Source: a virus. Taken from it: a stretch of DNA of 35,755 nucleotides. The position numbers and the translations under genes are program-made. Below, in pieces: positions 6,139-13,642 of this stretch; the stretch's first letter is position 1; the number at the start of each line of letters is the position of its first letter. The notes under the pieces were generated by a model. That model was not told the DNA's origin. It worked only from the letters and a program-made list of their open reading frames with translations, and did not search any database. The stretch lies in IMG/VR virus record IMGVR_UViG_3300048833_000092, positions 1 through 35,755 of that record. One strand, 5' to 3'.

Positions 6139-7256
6139 GCGACCTGCAGACGATCCCTGTCGCCAGCATCCGGCCACACGTTCACAACGTCCGCCGTGAC
6201 CTGGGCGACCTGACGGAGCTTGTCGACTCGATCAAGGGCGTCGGGCTGCTGCAGCCGCTGACTGTCGCACCGGATGCCGACGGGGACGGCTTCGTCATCA
6301 TCGCCGGCCACCGGCGTTTCGCCGCCGCGGTCCAGTCCGGCGCGGACGCCCTGCCGTGCATCGTGCGCTTCGACCTGTCCAGCCTGGCCAAGCAGCTGCA
6401 GGCCCAGTTGGTCGAGAACCTCCAGCGCACTGATCTGACCGTGATGGAGGAGGCCGACGCCTACCAGCAGCTCGAGCTGCTCGGAGTGAAGGAAGCCGCG
6501 ATCGCGAAGGCCACCGGCCGGTCCCGCGCCACCGTGCATCAGCGGCTCCTCCTGGCCTCGCTGCCCACGGAGCGTCGGGAGCAGTACGAGGGAGGCAAGC
6601 TCAGCCTCGAGGGCGCCGTGAAGTGCGCGAAGCTGCGGCAGCAGTACGCGGACGACGCCGAGATCCTCACCGCGATCGACAAGGCCGAGACGTGGGCGTT
6701 CCGTGACGGCTGGGGCATCGACCGGCAGATCGAGCAGATCCTGGAGGACCGCACCCCCAAGCCCGAACCCGAAGCCGACGACGATGACGGGGACACGATC
6801 GACTACGCCGGGAAGCGCGCCGAGCGCGAGGCCGAGTGGGAGCGTCAGCGCCAGGAACGCGAGCAGCGCGGCGCCGCATACAAGGCTGCGCGGGACCGCA
6901 TGTACGACTGGCTGTCCGGCCGCATCGCCGTGCGTGACGAGGTGGTCGCCGAGCGGCTGATCGACCTGGCCCTCGAGGTGGCGGTGCAGGGCGAGGTTGA
7001 CCGGGTGCTTCCGCTGCTGGGGATTGACCCGCCGGGGGAGGACGAGGACGTCGACGACGCCACCCTGCGGGTCAGTCGCGCGGCGAAGGCGCTGGACCCG
7101 TTCGACAAGGTGCTGCTGCTCGCCCTGGTCGTGTCCGAGGCGACGAGTGAGTACGCCTACGTGCCGGAGTACGCCCGGGACATGGCCGGGCTCGGCTACC
7201 CGCTCACCGACGATGACAAGGCCGTGCTCGGGGGTGACGACGATGTGGCGGCCTAG
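6135..7256 (+). CDS. ParB-like protein
   Basis: This is a 373-residue protein with a ParB/Srx-type N-terminal domain. It shows a SIKGVGLLQPLTVAP block (about 34-48), then GHRRFAAAVQSGADALPCIV (about 58-77) and ENLQRTDLTVMEEADAY (about 95-111). An HTH region with ATVHQRLLLASLP follows. A long Glu/Arg-rich region (about 205-255) is probably coiled. In phages such proteins bind DNA and may hydrolyse CTP or cleave DNA; their precise role is often unknown. The central acidic stretch after PKPEPEADDDDGD is low complexity. Confidence 0.8.
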   Translation: MSDLQTIPVASIRPHVHNVRRDLGDLTELVDSIKGVGLLQPLTVAPDADGDGFVIIAGHRRFAAAVQSGADALPCIVRFDLSSLAKQLQAQLVENLQRTDLTVMEEADAYQQLELLGVKEAAIAKATGRSRATVHQRLLLASLPTERREQYEGGKLSLEGAVKCAKLRQQYADDAEILTAIDKAETWAFRDGWGIDRQIEQILEDRTPKPEPEADDDDGDTIDYAGKRAEREAEWERQRQEREQRGAAYKAARDRMYDWLSGRIAVRDEVVAERLIDLALEVAVQGEVDRVLPLLGIDPPGEDEDVDDATLRVSRAAKALDPFDKVLLLALVVSEATSEYAYVPEYARDMAGLGYPLTDDDKAVLGGDDDVAA

Positions 7257-7536
7257 GCGGAAGACGAAATGGCCGGTGGTCGACACCACCACGACGGACA
7301 CCCCGACGCTGGTCCCGCCGGAGCAGCTGTGGCGCGACGTCGTATCCATCGTCACCGCCCTCGACGAACGCGACCGGGCCCGCAGGATCGCGGTCGCCCT
7401 GGAGCAGGAGAACGCTCGGCTCCTCGGGTTCTTGCAGTGGATGCGGGACGACCTCGCCCGCGGCGGCCAGGTGCTGCTGACGATCGACGACCTGATCGCC
7501 GCGATCGACGAGGCCCGGGTCGAGGTGTCTTCCTGA
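7243..7536 (+). CDS. Hypothetical protein with helical core
   Basis: This is a 97-residue protein that overlaps the end of the ParB-like gene by 14 nt. It has a basic start (MWRPRRKTK), a Thr/Pro linker, then a helical region with heptad-like Leu/Val spacing from about residue 30 to the end. A GTG three codons upstream (7234) is an alternative start. No function is recognised. Confidence 0.5.
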   Translation: MWRPRRKTKWPVVDTTTTDTPTLVPPEQLWRDVVSIVTALDERDRARRIAVALEQENARLLGFLQWMRDDLARGGQVLLTIDDLIAAIDEARVEVSS

Positions 7537-7727
7537 TGCCGGCGTTGGAGCCCGCGAAGCGAGGAAGTGGCCAGCAGGTCACGACCCAGGCGCAGCAGGC
7601 CGGATGGAAGCAGTGGACGTGCACGGTGTGCGGCCGGTCCGGTCGGGAAGTCGGGCACCGCGCGGCACGGGCCGCCTACCAGCGGCACTACGTCGACAAC
7701 CACCACGATCAAGATCCGAGGTTCTAG
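7536..7727 (+). CDS. Small zinc-finger protein
   Basis: This is a 63-residue protein starting at a TGATG overlap. It has Cys-Thr-Val-Cys (about residues 32-35) and a C-terminal histidine cluster (His at about 44, 54, 59 and 60) that fit a C2H2-type zinc site. Such short zinc fingers recur through this operon. It is likely a nucleic-acid-binding factor, but the role is unknown. Confidence 0.6.
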   Translation: MPALEPAKRGSGQQVTTQAQQAGWKQWTCTVCGRSGREVGHRAARAAYQRHYVDNHHDQDPRF

Positions 7728-8075
7728 GTGTACGAGCCACGACCAGCGCACATCAGCCCGACCGCGTGGGCGGCCATGTCCTGGCACGCCCGAGAGAAAG
7801 CCGCCATCAAGGCCCGCCGCACGGGCCGCCCAACCATCGAAACCCCGACCCCGCCGCCACCTGTGGACGACGGACGAGGGGCGGAACGGTTGTCCACAGC
7901 CGTCCTTGCCACCACTCGCCGACGAAAGAAGCCTGAGCCCATGCCTCGTGTGAAGGTCCGCGTGTACCGGATTGCCCCTGGTTGTTGGGAGGTCACGAAC
8001 GGTCTGACGACTGCGCGGACCTCGTCTGCGGAGGCCGCGTGGCGGCTCCTCACTGCCCTAGACAGGACCGCGTGA
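7728..8075 (+). CDS. Hypothetical protein
   Basis: This is a 115-residue protein starting at GTG directly after the previous stop. GAGG lies 6 nt upstream. The N-terminal half is basic and Pro/Thr-rich. The C-terminal part, from MPRVKVRVYRIAPGCWEV on, looks like a small beta-rich domain. The last segment could be an independently used start at about 7941 (ATG), but no ribosome-binding site favours it. The family is not recognised. Confidence 0.5.
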   Translation: MYEPRPAHISPTAWAAMSWHAREKAAIKARRTGRPTIETPTPPPPVDDGRGAERLSTAVLATTRRRKKPEPMPRVKVRVYRIAPGCWEVTNGLTTARTSSAEAAWRLLTALDRTA

Positions 8076-8929
8076 TGCCCGGCGGTCCCGAGCGTGTCGT
8101 GTCCTTCACCGTCGACGATGAGGGGCTCCACGCCGAGTGGCACGGCGACAGCACCGAGATGACCGTCGGCCGCTCCACCGTCAACGCCGCCGTCGACATC
8201 TACAACGCGGCAATGAACCTCGCGTCCGACCTGGAGCGGATGCACGGCGAGCAGGCCATCGACCTGGGCCAGTGGCCCGCCGCTGCGCGACTTCCTCACC
8301 GCCCTCGGAAAGGACCAGCCATGATCCGCGAGACCTGTAGCTGCGGCGCCAAGTTCAAGGTCGTCGACGAGAACGACGACGCGGAGTGGCAGGAGGCCGC
8401 CGCGGTCAAGTGGCGGGCGAATCACCGCCACGATGTCTCAAAGATTGAGCCATCAGGACACGACTACGCCGGGCCGATCACTGTTGACGACGACGCGCTC
8501 CTGGCGCTGGTAGAGCAGAACCGACGAGCCGCCAGCACTGAGCAGGCCAAGCCGCCCGCCACCAGCACAGACGAGCCGCTTGTGAAGGGTTCGGAAAACT
8601 CTGCGGAAACTACCGACGAACCGCCCCTTGGCACGCCGGTCTGGTGGGACGGCAAGTGGTGGTGCAAGGGATCCACAAGCGACTCCTACTACTACGAACA
8701 CGCGAATCAGGTCCCGAAACTGTGGGAGTTCATGCCTGGCGCTGTCGCCGCCCTCCCGCCCGAGCAGGTTGACGCCCGTTACGAGGCAGGGCTGACCGAG
8801 GGTATCCGAGTGGGTCGGCTGCACGCTGCCCGTGACGTACAGGCGCTGATGAGAGGGAAGGGCTGGGGCGACCAAACGCACACCCTCCGCGAGCTCCTCA
8901 GCGCGGCTCGCGGCGAGGTGAGCGAGTGA
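8075..8929 (+). CDS. Composite ORF, probably two ancestral genes fused by an indel
   Basis: This is one open frame of 284 codons. The first 69 codons encode a small protein (MPGGPERVVSFTVDDEG and onward). At about 8282 the neighbouring frame (8283-8324) reads LRDFLTALGKDQP and ends in TGA exactly overlapping the ATG at 8321 (ATGA). A GGAAAGGA ribosome-binding site lies upstream of that ATG. This is the usual gene junction of this operon, so a 1-nt gain or 2-nt loss in the GC-rich run near 8276-8288 seems to have joined two genes. The second part (8321-8929, 202 residues) starts MIRETCSCGAKFKV, has a Cys-Ser-Cys zinc-like motif and a Ser/Thr-rich linker, then a Trp-rich C-terminal domain. Confidence 0.6.
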   Translation: MPGGPERVVSFTVDDEGLHAEWHGDSTEMTVGRSTVNAAVDIYNAAMNLASDLERMHGEQAIDLGQWPAAARLPHRPRKGPAMIRETCSCGAKFKVVDENDDAEWQEAAAVKWRANHRHDVSKIEPSGHDYAGPITVDDDALLALVEQNRRAASTEQAKPPATSTDEPLVKGSENSAETTDEPPLGTPVWWDGKWWCKGSTSDSYYYEHANQVPKLWEFMPGAVAALPPEQVDARYEAGLTEGIRVGRLHAARDVQALMRGKGWGDQTHTLRELLSAARGEVSE

Positions 8930-9096
8930 TGAGTGAGTGCACCCGCCAGTTCGGGCGACTGAGCGTATGGACATGCCGCGGAATAGAACCACGCAAGTTC
9001 GGCGTCGAGTTCTATCCCGACCGCCACTGGGCGTTGGACATCACGTTCAACCGCTTCGTGCTGGCCCTGTGGTGGAGCGAGAAGGAGAAGCCATGA
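8929..9096 (+). CDS. Short hypothetical protein
   Basis: This is a 55-residue frame starting at a TGATG overlap and ending in an ATGA overlap with the next gene. It is rich in aromatic residues (Trp-Ala-Leu-Asp-Ile-Thr-Phe-Asn, then Leu-Trp-Trp). It starts MSECTRQFGRLSV. GGTGAGCGAG upstream is a weak ribosome-binding site. The tight packing between neighbours supports it as a real gene. The function is unknown. Confidence 0.6.
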   Translation: MSECTRQFGRLSVWTCRGIEPRKFGVEFYPDRHWALDITFNRFVLALWWSEKEKP

Positions 9097-9341
9097 CTGT
9101 CTACACATGCGAGGTCTGCGGCAAGCAGCGAGACCTCGCCCGCGACGGCGGACTCGTCGCGACGTTCACCCCAGACGATGGCGGCCCTGACGTAGTGACC
9201 GGCATCTGCCACAAGAAGCGCAAGTGCCGGTCTGCGTTAAAGCAGCGCGTGGAGCAGGCGTTCGCCGAAAGCGACGAGATCGAGGCCACTTTCACCGACG
9301 GATCGAGGCTGACCGTCGACATGAAAGAGATCGAGTCATGA
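9093..9341 (+). CDS. Zinc-ribbon-like protein
   Basis: This is an 82-residue protein. Cys-Glu-Val-Cys at about residues 6-9 and a later His-Lys-Lys-Arg-Lys-Cys (about 41-46) make a probable zinc site in the first half. The second half is an acidic helix. GAGAAGGAGAAG ahead of the ATG is a strong ribosome-binding site. It overlaps both neighbours by ATGA. Confidence 0.6.
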   Translation: MTVYTCEVCGKQRDLARDGGLVATFTPDDGGPDVVTGICHKKRKCRSALKQRVEQAFAESDEIEATFTDGSRLTVDMKEIES

Positions 9342-9541
9342 ACCGGATCACTTTCGACAAGGGCGGTGCCGTCAATGAGGTTTTCGCCAGCAACGCCACT
9401 GTCCACATCGAGGCCATGAGCGCCACCGATTGGTGGATCTGCATTGACCTGCCAGGCCATCCACGGGCACTGACCGGCTGCTTCAGCCACTTCGGCGTGG
9501 ACGAGGCCCCCGCATCGGCGTGGGCGGAGAGGAGCGAGTGA
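9338..9541 (+). CDS. Short hypothetical protein
   Basis: This is a 67-residue soluble protein (MNRITFDKGGAV and onward) with a Trp-Trp pair near its centre, probably a small beta-sheet fold. It is coupled to both neighbours (ATGA and GAGTGATG). The function is unknown. Confidence 0.55.
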   Translation: MNRITFDKGGAVNEVFASNATVHIEAMSATDWWICIDLPGHPRALTGCFSHFGVDEAPASAWAERSE

Positions 9542-9936
9542 TGGCGCATTACGTCGAGTACATCCCCGACCCGCACTGCCCGGACGACCCCGACGAGGGC
9601 GAGTTCAACGGGACGTGGACGTTCTCCTGCGACAGCGACACCACCAGTTCGTGCCGCTGGACGTCGGACTGCGACTGCGAGGTCTGGACGGGCATGTCCA
9701 TCGCCACTGACGGGTCGAGCGCCACGCACACCCACTACCGGGACGTGGACGAGATCGGGGAGGACGAGGACGAGGAGATCGACTACCCGATGACCGTGGC
9801 CCCGTGCCAGTTGCTCGTCTGGTTCGACGAGGACGACCGCGACTGGCTGGAGCCAACGCGAGTCGGCAGGCAGAAGGTGCTGGTCGAGTGGGACTACGAC
9901 TACTACGTGTTCGGCTACGCGGAGGTGAGCGAGTGA
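9541..9936 (+). CDS. Acidic hypothetical protein
   Basis: This is a 131-residue protein that is very rich in Asp and Glu (for example Glu-Ile-Gly-Glu-Asp-Glu-Asp-Glu-Glu). It has six cysteines in the first 90 residues and many aromatic residues. A DNA-mimic or a metal-binding role would fit the composition, but neither is shown. It begins at a TGATG overlap and ends in the same way. Confidence 0.55.
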   Translation: MAHYVEYIPDPHCPDDPDEGEFNGTWTFSCDSDTTSSCRWTSDCDCEVWTGMSIATDGSSATHTHYRDVDEIGEDEDEEIDYPMTVAPCQLLVWFDEDDRDWLEPTRVGRQKVLVEWDYDYYVFGYAEVSE

Positions 9937-10397
9937 TGCAGCGGGAACAGTTCAGCGCCTACTACTACTCGTTCACCGCCACCGGGAACCCCGGCGTGGA
10001 TGCCGTGCTGCGGGCCGTCGCCAAGGCAGGCAAGGCGTACCACCACACGGAGCGGTGGGCCGACGACTACGACGAGGACGGTCCCACGCAGGCCGATCTG
10101 ATTCAGGCCGCTGCCGACAAGGCTGCCTCCGACGCGGAGGCCGCTATCGCGGCAGCCGAGCAGCGAGTAAGGGATGAGGAGTTCCGTGCCGCCACGCAGG
10201 CTGCGAACGGCGTGATCCCAGCGGCGTACCGGCAGGGGTTGGAGCAGGGTCGTCGGCAGGGCCAGCGCGACATGCTCGCCCGCTGCATCGCAGCGGTGGA
10301 GGCTTCGCGTCGCCACTACGTCCTGCAAGGACGGGCAACTACCGGACATGACAACTGCCTCGCCGCCCTGCGGGGACTGGGGGGCAGCGATGCCTAG
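9936..10397 (+). CDS. Helical hypothetical protein
   Basis: This is a 153-residue protein with a tyrosine-rich start (FSAYYYSF), then a long Ala/Glu/Arg helix at about residues 48-90 that is a likely coiled coil. A Gln/Arg-rich helical stretch follows. It overlaps the following small zinc protein by 8 nt. No motif is recognised. Confidence 0.55.
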   Translation: MQREQFSAYYYSFTATGNPGVDAVLRAVAKAGKAYHHTERWADDYDEDGPTQADLIQAAADKAASDAEAAIAAAEQRVRDEEFRAATQAANGVIPAAYRQGLEQGRRQGQRDMLARCIAAVEASRRHYVLQGRATTGHDNCLAALRGLGGSDA

Positions 10398-10605
10398 ACC
10401 ACGGCGCGCCGAGATCACGAACTGCCCCCGCAACCACCACCTCGCATACGAGTACGTCGGCGGCAGGCTCCGCTGCCCCGAATGCCGCCGCGAAGACAAC
10501 CACGCCCGAGACCAACGCCGCCGAGCCGAAGCCCGCGCCGGACTCCCACCACGATCCGCCTGCCCCTACTGCCGGCACATCCCCTGCCACTGCGAGGAAC
10601 TATGA
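10390..10605 (+). CDS. Small zinc-finger/HNH-like protein
   Basis: This is a 71-residue basic protein. It carries Asn-His-His-Leu (about residues 14-17), Cys-Pro-Glu-Cys (about 28-31) and a C-terminal Cys-Pro-Tyr-Cys...Cys-His-Cys cluster (about 58-68), enough ligands for two zinc sites. The Asn-His-Leu/Cys-Pro-x-Cys pattern resembles short phage zinc-binding proteins related to homing-type HNH ribbons, but catalytic histidines are not evident. It sits just before the RusA-like gene. Confidence 0.6.
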   Translation: MPRPRRAEITNCPRNHHLAYEYVGGRLRCPECRREDNHARDQRRRAEARAGLPPRSACPYCRHIPCHCEEL

Positions 10606-10970
10606 CCAGCTCGTGGACGATCCGGCTGCCCTACTCCACCCCGCCCCTCACCCTGAACGGCCGCCAGCACTGGGCCACGAAAGCACGCGCAGTCAAGGAG
10701 GTCCGCTCGACCACCGCGACCCTCGCCCGCGTCCTCCGCATCCCCGCCTGTGAACGGATCCACGTGACCCTGCACTACATCCCCCGCGACGGTCGCCGCC
10801 GCGACCAGGACAACATCGTCGCCACCCTCAAGCCCTGCATCGACGGTCTCGTCGACGCCGGGATCGTCCCCGACGACAGCCCCGACTACGTCACCTGGTC
10901 CCCGCCAGTCATCGACCCCTGCGACTACCGCGACCCCCACCTATACCTGACGATCGAGAGGAAGCCATGA
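10602..10970 (+). CDS. RusA-family Holliday junction resolvase
   Basis: This 122-residue protein has the RusA signature: Asn-Gly-Arg...His-Trp near residues 19-24, then Arg-Arg-Asp68-Gln-Asp70-Asn-Ile and Lys77-Pro-Cys-Ile-Asp81-Gly-Leu-Val-Asp-Ala-Gly-Ile-Val-Pro-Asp-Asp. The Asp residues bind the catalytic metal. RusA enzymes cut four-way junctions and here would process recombination or replication intermediates before packaging. The length matches the family (about 120). ATGA overlaps join it to both neighbours. Confidence 0.88.
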   Translation: MTSSWTIRLPYSTPPLTLNGRQHWATKARAVKEVRSTTATLARVLRIPACERIHVTLHYIPRDGRRRDQDNIVATLKPCIDGLVDAGIVPDDSPDYVTWSPPVIDPCDYRDPHLYLTIERKP

Positions 10971-11353
10971 GCCTGCCGTGGGTCCGACTGGACTCCAACA
11001 TCTACACCCACGACAAGATCACCCTCCTCCTGGCCCAGCGTGAAGGATGGCGCGCCTACGCCGTCTACACGTTCAGCCTCGCGTTCGCTGGCGGCCACGC
11101 CACCGACGGATTCATCCCCAGGCACGTCCTGCCGATCCTCCGCGGCACCGACAAGCACGCCCAGATGCTCGTCGAACACAGGCTCTGGGAGTACGCCGAA
11201 GGCGGCTGGAGGATCCACAACTGGGAGCACCGGCAAGAGCTCGCGTTCATCTCCGAGACCAAGCGCCGCAACAAGTCCCTCGCCGGGAAGAAGTCCCAGT
11301 GCGTGCAACGCCACGGACCGGACTGCGGCTGCTGGAAGGAAGAAGTCGCATGA
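10967..11353 (+). CDS. Replisome-organiser-like winged-helix protein
   Basis: This is a 128-residue protein starting MSLPWVRLDSNIYTHDKI. The pattern of a short N-terminal strand, a helical region with FIPRHVLPIL, then VEHRLWEYAEGGWRIHNW resembles the N-terminal winged helix of phage replisome organisers (DnaD/gp1-like). The Cys/His-rich tail (Cys-Val-Gln-Arg-His-...-Cys-Gly-Cys) may bind zinc. No helicase loader domain follows, so a full initiator role is unproven. The gene lies between RusA and a 58-aa gene in the same operon. Confidence 0.55.
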   Translation: MSLPWVRLDSNIYTHDKITLLLAQREGWRAYAVYTFSLAFAGGHATDGFIPRHVLPILRGTDKHAQMLVEHRLWEYAEGGWRIHNWEHRQELAFISETKRRNKSLAGKKSQCVQRHGPDCGCWKEEVA

Positions 11354-11526
11354 CGACGGCCGAGCTCGCGCTGCTGCTGCGCCTCCACGACGGAGACGAC
11401 CGCTGCGGATGCCTCCGCGACGCACTACTCGACCTGGCCAACGACGGCACCACAGACGTCGCGACCCGGATCCGTGAATGCCTTGAGCAGCACCCATCCG
11501 GGTCCAGCTACTACCGCAACAACTGA
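11350..11526 (+). CDS. Short hypothetical protein
   Basis: This is a 58-residue acidic helical protein (MTTAELALLLRLHDGDDRCG and onward) starting at an ATGA overlap. It is the last gene before a repeat-rich gap. The function is unknown. Confidence 0.55.
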   Translation: MTTAELALLLRLHDGDDRCGCLRDALLDLANDGTTDVATRIRECLEQHPSGSSYYRNN

Positions 11527-11587
11527 ACACCCGTGTTGAACACGCCTGTTGAACGTCTGTCTAACACGGACGGACGGACGAACGGAC
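11526..11587. repeat. Cluster of short dyads and direct repeats in an intergenic gap
   Basis: Overlapping dyads AACAC-CC-GTGTT (11526-11537) and GTGTT-G-AACAC (11533-11543) are followed by a second copy of GTTGAAC (11548-11554), 13 bp after the first (11535-11541). A run of GGAC units follows (11568-11579 and 11584-11587, with GAAC between). It is the only gap of more than 100 bp in the DNA-metabolism part of the early operon. An operator or iteron-type origin would fit; neither is shown. Confidence 0.4.
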
Positions 11588-11657
11588 TAACGAAGACGCT
11601 GCTCAACTCCCAGCCGAACATCACTCTCCGTAACGCGCGCGAAGGGAACCCGCACCG

Positions 11658-12578
11658 ATGACCGAAACCAACGGCCGACACTGCGTCCTGTGCGTCCAGC
11701 GGGAAACCAACCGCCTCCGCCGGACACTCCACCGCGAACCCACCACCACGGAGATCCACGCCAACCTCACCCCACTCGAGGCCGGCCACTGCTGCACCAG
11801 CTGCGCCGCGCGGATCGTCGCCGACCTGGGCGACGTCCTGCGCCTGGCCGCCGACGCCGCGGCGTCAATCGTCCCCGGCTCGTCCACCGGCTCCGGCTCG
11901 CGCCCGGTGCCCGGCTCGAGGCCGCCGCTGAATGTCGACGCCGTCGACCCGGAGCTCGCCGCCGTGCCCGGGCACGACGCCCCGCTGCTGGTGCTGCTCG
12001 AGGAATGGGAGCGCATGATCCGCTCCGAGCGTGGCCTGGCGCCATACGGCCCCGCCAGCGCGGCCAGGAGCCACGCTGCGGCGTCAAAGGGCAAGACCGT
12101 GACTGCTCACACCGCCGTCACTCTCACGGGCGTGGTGGCGTTCCTGCAGGCCCAGGTGCCGTGGGCGACGGCCGAGCCGACGTTCCCGCTGGAGGACTTC
12201 GCCGGCGAGGTCGCCGCCTGCGTGCGGGCGCTGCGCAGGTGGGATGCCGAGTGGCAGCGCGGCAGCGGGCGCGTGGTGGACTGCCCGCATGACGACGGCC
12301 AGGGAGCCTGCGGCTACCGCTTCCGCCTCGACGGCAACGACGTCGACGCCTACTTCGACTGCCCGCGCTGCGGCAGCGAGTGGAGCGTCGACCGGCTCAT
12401 GCTCGTGGTGGCCGAGACGACCGACGCCTCGATGTGGCTCGACGCCGACGCCGTCATCGGCAGGTTCGGCATCGACCGCACCACGCTGGCCCGATGGGCC
12501 CGCACCGGGAAGATCGTCAAGCGTCACGGCCTGTACGACATCAAGCCCATCGCCCTGGCCCAACGGCGTGGTGCGTGA
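11658..12578 (+). CDS. Zinc-binding protein with C-terminal HTH
   Basis: This 306-residue protein has an N-terminal Cys-Val-Leu-Cys (about 9-12) and Cys-Cys-Thr-Ser-Cys (about 45-49) that suit a zinc ribbon. A second cysteine set follows (Cys-Pro-His near 210, Cys-Pro-Arg-Cys near 235). A C-terminal HTH reads Phe-Gly-Ile-Asp-Arg-Thr-Thr-Leu-Ala-Arg-Trp-Ala-Arg. The Ser/Gly/Pro linker near 73-90 is low complexity. I know similar proteins from many actinophages near replication genes, without a proven role. It follows the repeat cluster at 11526-11587, which could be its binding site. AAGGGAA is upstream of the ATG. Confidence 0.65.
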   Translation: MTETNGRHCVLCVQRETNRLRRTLHREPTTTEIHANLTPLEAGHCCTSCAARIVADLGDVLRLAADAAASIVPGSSTGSGSRPVPGSRPPLNVDAVDPELAAVPGHDAPLLVLLEEWERMIRSERGLAPYGPASAARSHAAASKGKTVTAHTAVTLTGVVAFLQAQVPWATAEPTFPLEDFAGEVAACVRALRRWDAEWQRGSGRVVDCPHDDGQGACGYRFRLDGNDVDAYFDCPRCGSEWSVDRLMLVVAETTDASMWLDADAVIGRFGIDRTTLARWARTGKIVKRHGLYDIKPIALAQRRGA

Positions 12579-12627
12579 CAATGTCCGATTTGCACGCTAC
12601 CGTTCTCACATTGGCGCAGTGCGCCCC

Positions 12628-12658
12628 AAGCCCCGACCACCACCCCCGGTCGGGGCTT
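12628..12658 (+). terminator. Terminator-like hairpin closing the early region
   Basis: A perfect 11-bp stem (AAGCCCCGACC at 12628-12638 with GGTCGGGGCTT at 12648-12658) surrounds a 9-nt C-rich loop. The A/T at the stem base makes it symmetrical, so it may work in both directions. It lies in the 101-bp gap between the zinc-HTH gene and the glycosyltransferase gene. It likely insulates the sugar cassette from early transcription. Confidence 0.6.
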
Positions 12659-12679
12659 CACCATCACCGGAGGAAACCT

Positions 12680-13642
12680 GTGAGGATCCTCGCCTGGGTG
12701 CACCTGTACCCGCCGGACCACTGCGCCGGCGCCGAGATGATGCTCCACGAGATCCTCACCGACCTCCAAGCACGCGGCCACGAAACCCACGTCGTCTGCG
12801 ACGCCAGCAGCACCGACGAGTTCGACGGTGTCCCCGTCACAGCGCGCAACAACCTGAACACACACCAGCGGGACACCCTCGTCGACTGGGCCGACATCGT
12901 CGTCACCCACCTCGACCGCACTCGCGACGCGATCACCACCGTCGCACGCCGACGGCCGATCGTGCACCTGGTCCACAACGACAGGCAGCTCCGCTTCCAC
13001 CGCGTCCGCCCCAACGACGCCCAACTCGTCGTCGCCAACAGCCAATGGATCGCCAAGGCCATCCGCTGGCCCGGCCCAAGCATCGTCGTCCGCCCACCCG
13101 TGCACCCCGACCGGCACCACGTCGACCGGCCCGCCGCCCAGGCCTGCACCCTGGTCAACCTCTCACAGGCCAAAGGCGCCGACACGTTCTGGGCACTCGC
13201 CCACGCCATGCCCGACCAGCAGTTCCTCGGCGTCGTCGGCGGCTACGGCAAGCAGGAAATCCCCGCCACCGTCCCCGACAACGTGACCGTCATCCCGCAC
13301 GGCCCCGACATGCGAGCCGTCTACCGACAGACCCGCATCCTCCTCGCCCCGTCCGCTTACGAGTCCTGGGGCCGCGTCGGAATCGAAGCAGCCGCCTCCG
13401 GCATCCCCACCATCGCCCACCCCACCCCCGGCCTCCTGGAATCACTCCGCGGCGCCGGAACGTTCGTCGACCGCGACGACATCACCGGATGGGCCAGCGA
13501 GATCCGCACCCTGGCCGACCCGGACATCTACGCCGCCCGCTCCCGCCAAGCCCTCGCCCGATCCGTCGAACTCGACCCCACGCCCGACATGGACCGGCTC
13601 GAGGCCGCCATGGCCTCCTGCATCACGAAGGTGAACGCCTGA
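12680..13642 (+). CDS. GT4-like glycosyltransferase
   Basis: This is a 320-residue protein from a GTG with AGGAAA 5 nt upstream. It has the GT-B fold pattern: the N-terminal VRILAWVHLYPPDHCAGAE (acceptor side, Gly-Ala-Glu) and the C-terminal ESWGRVGIEAAASGIPTIA at about 230-248, the Glu-x7-Glu nucleotide-sugar motif of GT4. It transfers a sugar from a nucleotide donor to an unknown acceptor. It forms an operon with a methyltransferase and a second glycosyltransferase. Likely targets are a virion protein, DNA or a host envelope sugar. Confidence 0.75.
   Translation: MRILAWVHLYPPDHCAGAEMMLHEILTDLQARGHETHVVCDASSTDEFDGVPVTARNNLNTHQRDTLVDWADIVVTHLDRTRDAITTVARRRPIVHLVHNDRQLRFHRVRPNDAQLVVANSQWIAKAIRWPGPSIVVRPPVHPDRHHVDRPAAQACTLVNLSQAKGADTFWALAHAMPDQQFLGVVGGYGKQEIPATVPDNVTVIPHGPDMRAVYRQTRILLAPSAYESWGRVGIEAAASGIPTIAHPTPGLLESLRGAGTFVDRDDITGWASEIRTLADPDIYAARSRQALARSVELDPTPDMDRLEAAMASCITKVNA

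Noticed and set aside
5640-7787. Long reverse-strand open frame (more than 700 codons) opposite the clamp-like, ParB-like and following genes
   Set aside because: It is an antisense shadow produced by GC-rich codon bias. The forward genes have ribosome-binding sites, overlaps and recognisable families, and the reverse frame spans several gene junctions with no start signal or recognisable motif.
12590-12660. tRNA-like look of the segment TTGGCGCAG...GGTCGGGGCTTCACC
   Set aside because: There is a D-arm-like and a T-arm-like piece but no anticodon arm or acceptor stem of proper length. The 12628-12658 hairpin explains the symmetry better.
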